43,184 nt of DNA. Origin: Bolinopsis microptera. Taxonomy: Eukaryota > Ctenophora > Tentaculata > Lobata > Bolinopsidae. Position 1 is the first letter of the stretch, and every line of letters begins with the position of its first letter. Position numbers and translations under genes: made by a program. The notes beneath the pieces are model-generated. The model was not told the origin of the DNA, made no database searches, and was given only the letters and a program-made list of their open reading frames with translations. Below are positions 22,260 through 31,900 of the stretch, one piece after another. Location: positions 20,066,606 to 20,109,789 of the forward strand of contig NC_087078.1 of NCBI RefSeq assembly GCF_026151205.1, in the 5' to 3' direction.

Positions 22260-24757
22260 GTTAATTGGAGCAAAAAAAAGGGTATTCGGAGACTGAAAAT
22301 GGCCTTTTGTAAAATGGAAACATTTTTTGGAAACAACCTAATTTTGCCCAAAAAGGTTTCTGATGAGGTTATCTAGGGTCCTGATAGGTCAGGGAAGACA
22401 TTTCCAGTTAATTGAAGCCATCACAGATACTCGGAGCTGAGGCCGAAAATGGCCCAAATAGGCCTTTTGGGGTGTTTTCCAATTTGAGCCAATTAAAGCC
22501 AGATTTTCGGCTTTGATTGGTCGGAACAGGTCCAAATTGTACCGGGTGAGTTGCATAGTAATAGGACACATCTTATTTATCGTAGAAAACCGGGGTTCCA
22601 AGTTCAAAAATAATTTAAAAAGATTTTGTAAAAAAATGGAAACATTTGAGAATCCATCATGGGAATTTTTTGGAAACATCCGAATTTTGCCGTAAACGGT
22701 CTCTGATTAGGTTTTTTGATGTCTTGGTAGGTCAGGGAAGACAATTCCAGTTAAAAAGGGCCATCAAGAAAATTTGGAGGCTGGACATGGCCCTAAAAAA
22801 GGCCTTTTGGGGTGATTTCAAATTTGAGCCGATTAAAGCCAGATTTTCGGCTTTAATTGGTCGGAACAGGTCCAAATTGTACCGGGAGAGTTGCATAGTA
22901 ATAGGACACATCTTATTTATCGTAGAAAACCGGGGTTCCAAGTTCAAAAATAATTTTAAAAGATTTTGTAAAAAAATGGAAACATTTGAGAATCCATGGG
23001 AATTTTTTGGAAACATCCGAATTTTGCCCTAAACGGTCTCTGAATAGGTTTATTAGTGTCTTGGTAGGTCAGGGAAGACAATTCCAGTTAATAGGGGCCA
23101 TCAAGAAAATTTGGAGGCCGGACATGGCCCTAAAAAAGGCCTTTTTTAGGGCCATTTCCGGCCTCCGAGTTTTCATGGTGGCCCCTATTAACTGGAAACG
23201 TCCTCCCTTACCTACCAGGACACCAACAAACCTCATCGGAGACTGTTTAGGGCACAATTCGGATGTTTCCAAAAAATTCCCATGGATTATCAAATGTTTC
23301 CATTTTTTTACAAAATCTTTTAAAATTATTTTTGAACTTGGAACCTCGGTTTTCTACGATAAATAAGATGTGTCCAACCTCTAAGCAACTCACCCAGTAC
23401 AATTTGAACCTGTTCCAACCAATTAAAGTCGAAAATCTGGCTTTAATTGGCTCAAATTGGAAAACACCCCAAAAAGGCCTTTTTTAGGGCCATTTCCGGC
23501 CTCCGAGTTTTCATGGTGGCCCCTATTAACTGGAAACGTCCTCCCTCACCTACCAGGACACCAACAAACCTCATCGGAGACTGTTTAGGGCACAATTCGG
23601 ATGTTTTCAATAAATTCCCATGGATTATCAAATGTTTCCATTTTTTTACAAAATCTTTTCAAGTCATTTCGGACCTTGGAAACTCGACTTTCTGCAATCG
23701 ACCAGATGTGTCCAACCTCTAAGCAACTCACCCAGTACAATTTGAACCTGTTCCAACCAATTAAAGCCGAAAATCTGGCTTTAATTGGCTCAAATTTGAA
23801 ATCACCCCAAAAGGCCTTCTTTAGGGCCATGTCCGGCCTCCAAATTTTCTTGATGGCCCCTATTAACTGGAATTGTCTTCCCTGACCTACCAAGACACTA
23901 AAAAACCTAATCAGAGACCGTTTAGGGCAAAATTCGGATGTTTCCAAAAAATTCCCATGGATTATCAAATGTTTCCATTTTTTTACAAAATCTTTTAAAA
24001 TTATTTTTGAACTTGGAACCTCGGTTTTCTACGATAAATAAGATGTGTCCAACCTCTAAGCAACTCACCCAGTACAATTTGAACCTGTTCCAACCAATTA
24101 AAGTCGAAAATCTGGCTTTAATTGGCTCAAATTGGAAAACACCCCAAAAAGGCCTTTTTTAGGGCCATTTCCGGCCTCCGAGTTTTCATGGTGGCCCCTA
24201 TTAACTGGAAACGTCCTCCCTCACCTACCAGGACACCAACAAACCTCATCGGAGACTGTTTAGGGCACAATTCGGATGTTTTCAAAAAATTCCCATGGAT
24301 TATCAAATGTTTCCATTTTTTTACAAAATCTTTTCAAGTCATTTCGGACCTTGGAAACTCGATTTTCTGCAATCCACCAGATGTGTCCAACTTCTAAGCA
24401 ACTCACCCAGTACAATTTGAACCTGTTCCAACCAATTAAAGCCGAAAATCTGGCTTTAATTGGCTCAACTTGGAAAACACCCCAAAAAGGCCTTTTTTAG
24501 GGCCATTTCCGGCCTCCGAGTTTTCATGGTGGCCCCTATTAACTGGAAACGTCCTCCCTCACCTACCAGGACACCAACAAACCTCATCGGAGACTGTTTA
24601 GGGCACAATTCGGATGTTTCCAAAAAATTCCCATGGATTATCAAATGTTTCCATTTTTTAACAAAATCTTTTCAAGTCATTTCGGACCTTGGAAACTCGA
24701 TTTTCTGCAATACACCAGATGTGTCCAACCTCTAAGCAACTCACCCAGTACAATTCC
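22260..24757. repeat. 338-bp satellite array with an orientation switch
   Basis: Marker phrase ccgaatttt (plus) at about 22341 (degenerate), 22680 and 23017, then its reverse complement aattcgg at 23256, 23594, 23931, 24269 and 24607. The spacing is 337-339 bp throughout. About three units point one way and five the other, with the switch at the palindromic ctaaaaaaggccttttttag near 23131-23150. Two sequence variants of the unit alternate in the inverted part (one with aaattatttttgaacttgg, one with caagtcatttcggaccttgg). Open frames of about 74-128 codons recur on both strands and are by-products of the repeat. Confidence 0.9.
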
Positions 24758-24853
24758 AACGATTTCCGGTAAAACATTTTAGAAAAATGTTTTGGCAAAA
24801 ATTTGCCTCCCCCCCCCCCTTTTTTTGGCCCGATAGTGCTTATGAAAGGTTTA
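24758..24853. other. Short spacer with C/T run
   Basis: Includes a palindromic aaaacattttagaaaaatgtttt and a run of C then T at about 24809-24827. No gene. Confidence 0.5.
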
Positions 24854-25250
24854 CCTTATCGGACCTTATTTGGACGGACATTACTTGAACGCTGGAGGCC
24901 CTAGCGTTCATCTTAATGTCCGTTCAAATAAAGTCCGTTCAATTAATGTCCGTCCAAGTTAAAGTCCGTTGAAATTTTTTCAAAAATTTTTCCATTTCGA
25001 ACTTTTTGTCCAGAATATGACAATTTTTTAATTTCAGTCAATTTCAATAGCTATCATTAAACTAAACTATATCGTTGAATCAATAAAAACAAGGTATTAT
25101 AAAATTATAACATTTAAAAATCATTTGCTAAAATTAAAAAACGTCAAAAAAAGGATGGAAAAAAATTGATTGCCTTCTAGCGTTCATATTAATGTCCGTT
25201 CATAATTATGTCCGTTCAAGTAATATCCGTCCAAATAAGGTCCGATAAGG
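24854..25250. mobile_element. MITE of about 397 bp with roughly 38-bp terminal inverted repeats and TA duplication
   Basis: The left end CCTTATCGGACCTTATTTGG continues with acggacattacttgaacg; the right end is the reverse complement with one mismatch. TA flanks both sides, as expected for a Tc1/mariner-type target duplication. Internally there are tandem variants of aatgtccgttca, also in inverted order near the right end. There is no open frame for a transposase, so it is non-autonomous. Confidence 0.85.
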
Positions 25251-25541
25251 TATGTACAATTTTATTACCTATAAAACATTTTGAAACCATATACAGCTAA
25301 TTTAAGTGGATAAATGTCAATAATACCCAATTCCCCTCCAATTCCCATGAAATTCCCATGGAAACAATGTTTCCAAAATGTTTCCAAATATGAGGAATCA
25401 TAATATCTTCAGAAGTGACGAAAACATATGTCACCCCACTGTACACTCGACTGTCACGTGACTTTTTCGACCCGTTCTCTAGCTGGTCCTGAACGACTAT
25501 TCGAAACCCAAACCCTCTTATCTGATCCCAACCGTAACCCA

Positions 25542-25626
25542 ATGTCATGGGGGTGATTCGGAATCAGCGTCCGAAAATACATCGATTGAAGTTGGATTCA
25601 ACTGTCGGGGGCCCTTTTAGAACAAT
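25542..25626. repeat. Dispersed repeat, copy B
   Basis: Direct relative of 19192-19279: gtcatggggg, then atcagcgtccgaaaatacat, then tcaactgtcgggggccc and ttttagaacaa. Confidence 0.75.
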
Positions 25627-25939
25627 CTCGAAGATCGACTGTAGTAGAGTGATTTAGCACGTTCGTGGCCCCGCCGATCCCGCGCCATCTTAGGGGGGGG
25701 GGGCGCAAAATCGTCGTTTGAATGTGGGACAATTTTGAACAACTTAACTATGGTACTAGCAAAACTTCGCGTTTTGCTATAGAAGTAGAAACACACTTTT
25801 TAAAAGATTTTACAGGCGTATTCTCTAAAATCATCTAATTTGTCCAGAGTAGAGTAGGGAGGGGCGCCAAAATGGGAGTGGGCGCCAACAGGCAACGTTA
25901 CGCCACTGAGTTCAGCTACCAAGCCAGTCAACTCTTAAG

Positions 25940-26128
25940 CTCTTAAGGGGGGGGGGGGGGGGGGGGGGGGCGCCAATGCAAGCTAACTCCGGGACCCCCT
26001 CGAAAGTTCAGTCACTGGTCCTAGTTTGTTGGTCAACTACTATCTCGAAATCATGTTTCACAAAAAAATACCCATTGGCCCTCCCCCCCCCCCCCCCCCC
26101 CCCCTCCCCCCCCCCCCCCCCCCTTAAG
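25940..26128. mobile_element. Short element bounded by a G tract and a C tract
   Basis: Begins cttaag followed by about 24 G and cgccaatg. It ends cattggccct, long interrupted C runs and cttaag. Thus CTTAAG plus homopolymer plus CCAATG/CATTGG form inverted ends around about 110 bp. It is plausibly a MITE whose ends contain homopolymers. Run lengths are unreliable. Confidence 0.55.
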
Positions 26129-26241
26129 TCTGGACTCTGACCAAACCTGCATTTATTCCGATCTTTTCTATTGAATATTCCTCTTCATTTAGCCTTTACA
26201 CTAAGCCTACTACTACTTACTACTACTACTACTTCTCGCAG

Positions 26242-26846
26242 GAAGTGCTGTTCGTCTGATGATGAGTTTGGACAGGAAGATAAGAGGAGAAGCTGCTTGC
26301 GAAAGTGATGGGGAAAACGAACTGAAACAAGTCACTGAGTAAGTCAGTCATATTTGGGTAAACTTGTTGAGTAATCACTAATCATCCTGCCCGACGCGGG
26401 AAGACTGGAAAGTGTTTACGGTTTGGTGTATATATATTATTGTCACAGTACTTTATTACTTTTCTTTTTCAGAGTGACCAAAGCATCATTCGTGCTGGGA
26501 GTTTTCAACGCTTTGATCCTCACGGGAAAGATTCCTCTCACAGCTGCTGAGGGTGTGTTCTTTGGTGCTCTGTTCATGGTCGCTCTTCTCCTCAACGATA
26601 TTCTCCTCGGCCGAACTTCCCCCTTCATTCCTATTCAGGTATTTTGAACTGATGGCGTATAATTGTTTTGTTATTTCGTGTTATTTGGTACTTTTGTGAA
26701 ATGTTTCTGTCAAAGCTGCAATGAACAACTTTACGTTTAAGGAATAAGCAGTGATATTTTTCAGAAAGTATACTGTCTTTGAAAACAAACTTTTTCAGGG
26801 TGCGTTTTGGAAAGTGGTTTGCTCGAAGCATCAAAAGGTGGAATAA
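26242..26846 (+). CDS. 3' end of an unrecognised two-pass membrane protein gene (three exons)
   Basis: Exons 26242-26338, 26473-26638 and 26799-26846 join in phase (GT at 26339 and 26639, AG at 26471-26472 and 26797-26798). Exon 1 encodes SAVRLMMSLDRKIRGEAACE and an acidic stretch. Exon 2 encodes two hydrophobic segments (ASFVLGVFNALILTG and GVFFGALFMVALLLNDILLG) followed by RTSPFIPIQ. Exon 3 encodes GAFWKVVCSKHQKVE and stops at TAA 26844-26846. Two membrane helices with a short basic tail suggest an organelle or plasma membrane protein, but I do not recognise the family. The upstream exons were not found; repeats occupy the DNA upstream. It converges with the SH3 gene that ends at 28844. AATAAA overlaps the stop codon (26842-26847). 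Confidence 0.6.
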
Positions 26847-27079
26847 AGCGCTCGCCTCAGAAGATTGAGGACAATATATATTTATTATCGTATTCATATA
26901 CAACCCTTATCTTTATTAGGTACTGAAGATGTCCGAAAATGTTTTACCAATGATGTTATAAAGATTTTGTTGGAATTTTTAAACTCATTCGTTGTCTGAC
27001 TGTGGGAACTATTGATTCTTGATATTCATATACAATATACATTATACAGCATGAAAACTTGGTATGGCTGCTACTCCTG

Positions 27080-27226
27080 TTCACATATTACGTAATCACT
27101 TTTTGGACAATTTTTAACCCCCCTCCGTAATCAGTTTTACACATAGCTATTGTGTCAAAATTACATTATCGTAATTATTTGGAACCCCCCCCCCCCCCCC
27201 CCTCGGCTGATTACGTAATATGTGAA
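27080..27226. mobile_element. 147-bp MITE with 19-bp perfect terminal inverted repeats
   Basis: The ends are ttcacatattacgtaatca and its reverse complement. The interior has ttttggacaatttttaaccc, cccctccg and a run of about 18 C. It lies just downstream of the plus-strand membrane protein gene. No open frame. Confidence 0.85.
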
Positions 27227-27588
27227 GTGTGGACAGTATACTATACTTGAAGGATTAAGATACAATTATTTTTTGGGCAACAAACAACATTACTTTAATA
27301 ATGCAATTTTTCAAATTATGTACCAATTGTGCTTGAATTTTGTTTATGATGAAGAATTATGTTTCGATGGGTATGAAGTAAAAGTTTATTTTTTGAAAAA
27401 TTATTAAATTTAAATCTAGAATTATTTTGTATGTAATTATATAAATACTGTGTAATTATAAATTATACCTGAACTGCTTCAATAACATACTTGTTATATA
27501 AAGATTATAGGTTACAGTTTAACATTTATATAAATTATTATTTTACGAATAATGTTCAATTTTAGTCAACATCCAGCCTATGTATGTT
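27227..27588. other. AT-rich intergenic DNA
   Basis: A 61-codon frame (27222-27407) starts inside the adjacent MITE and has no recognisable motif. Nothing else was seen. Confidence 0.5.
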
Positions 27589-27681
27589 TTGTATCACGTT
27601 GCGACCCCCACGGTCGTTTCACTATCGTCCTGACGATGCAGGGGGAGCCGCGCACTTCGTGCGTGGCGGGTCATACAACGT
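27589..27681 (-). mobile_element. Small inverted-end element, copy B
   Basis: Inverted relative of 18676-18783: ttgtatcacgttgcgacccc at one end, gcgggtcatacaac at the other, with hairpin gcgcacttcgtgcg. It is about 15 bp shorter than copy A in the middle. Confidence 0.65.
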
Positions 27682-28500
27682 ATGACAATGTATGTTGTGA
27701 TAGGCGATAGCACAGTGACAAATTCATGGGCTTGATGTTGGGCTAGTGAGCTAGATTATATTTATGATAGTTTTTATTAAATTAAATCACTTAATATCTA
27801 CGTGTTCTATTGATTCTGTTTTATTCAAGACTGCTGTATGTACTTTAATTTTTTTCCTGTCAATTTTGTTTCTAAATTTTGACTTTGGGCCAAAAAAACC
27901 TCATTTTTAACGAGCGTGGGTAATTTGAATCTCGATGTCGGGATTCAATACTTAACAGCAGGTGCATGAATCCCAACTAGTAATACTACTACTATGTTGT
28001 CACTACAAATAGTAATTTAATCACCAATTTAATGGAATAATATCTGTAGGCTGCCTTAATTTGTGTATTTAAATCAACAAATGAAACCCATGAATTCACA
28101 TTCCAATCAATCGTAAACATTTAAAGAAATACAAAGTCCTGTTATCTTAAAATTCAAGTCACAAGATTGGTACACAGTACTCTATCTAAAACTATAGTCT
28201 ACAGCCATTTGCTGTGCTCGAATCACATTGATATAAAAATGAGTGGACCAACTGGTTAGGGTTAGTTAACTCTCCATACTTATTATCCAGTTCCGTGAAT
28301 GAATTTCAAAATAACAAAAATAAAACATTGTTATTAAATTATTCAAAAGATCTTTCGAGCATCGCCGTAGTTTGAGCATTGAGTTATTGCTAAAAGTCGT
28401 TCTATCTTTGTATATAAAAGTAATTACAATTCAAAAAGACATGAATGAAAGACGCGCACATTACATGTTGCCACTCCTTTAGTTACCACTATAACTTCAG

Positions 28501-28540
<40 letters not shown>

Positions 28541-28843
28541 TTAACTTTCGTCGCATTGTAATATTGGAGTCATTATGTGGCTAAAACGATTTTAAAATCC
28601 TGATAAGAATGCCTCAAAACATTAATTAAAGTAAAAATATGAAATTGAGATAAAAGAAGGGAAGTAGTGGGATGAATCAATCAAACAATTTTAAACTATA
28701 AATTTGCGATGATTGTGAAATTAAAAGCTTGGATGGATATTGGTGTCTGCAGCTGCTGCTGCATCAAATGATGTACACAAAGAAAGTTTACATTGTCAAC
28801 TGACAATTATTATCTCGTCAAGAGAATTTTCATAAAATCAACA
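27682..28843. other. Intergenic region downstream of two convergent genes
   Basis: AT-rich, with no supported exon. It would hold the 3' UTR and polyadenylation site of the minus-strand SH3 gene; no unambiguous minus-strand AATAAA close to the stop was identified. Confidence 0.5.
28501..28540 (+). repeat. Poly-C tract of 40 bases
   Basis: Uninterrupted C run about 300 bp beyond the stop codon of the SH3 gene (a G run in its transcript direction). Real length uncertain. Confidence 0.9.
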
Positions 28844-28942
28844 TTAAGATTGGGGAAATTCCTCGGTAAATGATGTTGGGAACAGTCCCTCTTTTCCTTT
28901 GCACGTTCCTCTTAGCCAATCTTCATTTAAGAATTCAGTAAC
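28844..28942 (-). CDS. SH3 gene last exon: second half of SH3-4 and stop
   Basis: Acceptor tttttttag, then 33 codons in phase 0 including the stop: VTEFLNEDWLRGTCKGKEGL, then FPTSFTEEF and TAA. The conserved SH3 Trp (DWLRG), the GKEGLFP turn and the terminal F are visible. Confidence 0.9.
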   Translation of the reverse strand, partial: VTEFLNEDWLRGTCKGKEGLFPTSFTEEFPQS

Positions 28943-31900
28943 CTAAAAAAAGGAAAAAGTTTAGAAATGTTTCACTAGCGAGTAAAATAGCTTACTACAT
29001 TTCAAAAATAGTTTTCTACATTTCAAAAATGCAACATTTCTGTGGTATGACTGTTGCAGCAAAATTATTAAATCTGCACCATTTGGACTTAAGCTTCAAA
29101 ATGTTAAGCTGTTAAAATTTAAAATAGAAGGTTAAATAAACAGTGAACTTACTTTTATTATGTCTCCTAGTTCGAAATCTAATTCATCATCGTTGACAGA
29201 GGTAAATTCGTATAACGCTCTTCTATTATTGCCTGGGGGGAGATGATTTAAAATTGACAAAATTACGATTTTTTGCGGTTGAGACCCTTGAAAATCAAAC
29301 CCCTCTTCTCTCTTTTAAAGTTATATTTAAGAAGTACAGAGAGCCTGCTTACTCAAAATGACGAAATCATTCCTTTTATATCAATAACATTCATTGATCA
29401 AAATGATATTGTAATTTGACCAATTCCAGAAGTAAAGCAGCAACGAAAATAGCCTATTTTCTAAAGAATATTCTAATACCCTGTAAAAATAGTTCAATTA
29501 ATGTTAAACTGTAAGTTACCTGATTTAACGGACGGTTCAGTAGTAGGAGTAGAAGGGGAAGGTGTCTCTACAACCCCAACATTACCCCCAAACAGGTCCG
29601 CAGTAAAAGGGTTATCAGCATGGACTAAAGTTTGATCCAAATCCTCTTGAGTGGGGGGAGGCGGTAGATCGCCAGTCAAGCTCTCTTGAGTCGGGGGTGA
29701 AGCCCCGATGCCAAACTCTTGAGTCGGGGGTGTAGCTCCGATGCCAAACTCTTGAGCGAAGGGATTGCACTCGCTGAACCCTATACCAAGTGGTGCTGGA
29801 GTAACTTCTGTTTCTTTAGGCTCTTCGATGGGTTTTATAGTGTCCTGACGCTCTAGAACCAGTCTATCAGTTGCAGCTGGTGGAGACAATAGAATTGAGA
29901 GATATTTTTAAAATATACAATTACAATAAAACAAATGTGAAATTGTATCCAACCTTCCAGTAATCATTTAACTCATTCAACTTTCAGCCAAAGACGAACA
30001 CTTTCTAATTCTGATGGAAATGAAAATAGAAAAAATTTTCTTTGCTCATAGTATCAGTAGAATATTTGTTACTAACCTGGATTTCCGATAATATCAGGCT
30101 CAGGTGTAGTATCGAGCCACTTCACAAAGTTAACTGGTAGAATACCGTTATTACCGTTACATTCCCCCTCTAACCACAGGTCGTTTAGTCGCGCTGTTAT
30201 TTTCACTATGTCTCCCGTGTTTACACTCATTTCGAAACCATTCTCTGCTTTAAAGTCAGCTATAATCTGCGAATAGTAATGATTACAATTATATCTAAAA
30301 ACCAGAATGTTTCATGATCGAATTATTGTGAAATATCCGTTTTGGTTTTGTTCGCTGGTAGGCAGGACTAAAGCTGAAAATGTTCAAGTTACCGCTCGCG
30401 CTCTGTAAAAAGAAATTATAAGTATTACCTCGACTCTGCCCAGATCAGAGCTGGGTTCTGCAGAGTAACTTCTTGAATCGCTTATCTCTGACATTGTGTC
30501 CTTGTGATCGTCACTGCTACTGCTACTGCTACTGCTACTACTCTCCTCGGTAGTCTCTGAGATGAAATTGTTACTGTCATGAAGATGTGACTAGGTGAGA
30601 CCGAGCTAATAGCCGTTACCAGTGCGCGGCTCTACTTGCAAACTACAGGTAAGTAGACCCCCCCCGCCCCCCGCACTGGTCACACCTATTAGAATTAGGT
30701 CGGTCTCACCTAGTTACATCTTCATGACAGTGAAACACAAGCAAATAATCTAAAATGGATATAATTTTCGTCATTCGTGTTTTTAAACTCTGAGAACAAA
30801 CTTAAGGTGTATGGTTTGGCTCACCAAAGTTTTCAGTGAAAGTTTCAGAGTCTTCGGGAATATTCCAGTGGTCAGGAATAGCTGGAACAAAACAAGCGGG
30901 AAATATTCCTTCTTTGCCTTCAAATCTCCCTGATGAAAAAACAGTTAACAAACATTAAATATTCACTTAGTAATCCACTACTGACTTATGAGCACTGACT
31001 ATGACAGTGAATATCTATTAGAAGATAAATTGTCCGCCAAAAATAGTTCGCTATTTCTAGACCAAATAATTTGAGGACAACATGACACTCCAAAACTTTG
31101 ATCATAACATATGGACAGAACTGAACAAGAACACAAACTAATTCAAAGAATGAGGAAACAGGAGGACTCTGCAACCCAGGAATCAACAACTCAGTCACCA
31201 TCGCTCAATAATTGGTTTGGTAATTGGTATCGACGTTACATACTATGTTTCCCCGAATTTTATTTATTTATTTTTTAATATTGTTTTTTATCTATATGTA
31301 TATTGGGTATATTATACTTTTTTTCTTTTCCTCTTTTAAACCATTCCAGTACATTGTGCAGAAAGTTGGAGATTGAAAATTTTGGGGGGTAGGAAGCTCA
31401 ATCTTCTCAATCTCAATTTTGGAAAAATCGTGTTTCAGAATTGAGAAAATTGAGAAAATTGAGAAAATTGAAAAATGGACATCTTTATCTCTCCAAGTAA
31501 CTAAATCATACACGAGCTAAATGTATGATGAAAACATGTTTCAAACTTATTACTGTGAAATGATTAATTATCTTATATTTGAGTTTGATCCTTTTGAACA
31601 GCTGCTGAGCAATAAAACGCATGCATAATATTAAATAGTAGAAATGATTAGGTAAAATATGATCAAAGTAATCATCACGTGAACGACCCATGGTTTTGCT
31701 AAAGGGGACAGATATGATTGTTAGTAGGTAATGTATAAGGGGGAGATAACATTTTTTTTGTTTTTTGTTTTTTTCAAAAATTTACTTTAACCATAACAGA
31801 AAAAACAAAAAATTCATTTTGAGCTATTTCGAAGGAAATAGTAACTAGTAAAGGTTGAGACTAGCTAGAGGTCTGTGGTCACCGATGGAGATGGCATTTT

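Noticed and set aside
22389-24735. Recurring 74-128 codon frames in the 338-bp satellite
   Set aside because: They appear on both strands and simply follow the repeat; no motif, no splice context.
30986-31201. 71-codon minus-strand frame between SH3 exons
   Set aside because: It lies in the intron after the exon at 36833 without acceptor/donor phase agreement, and does not resemble the flanking protein.
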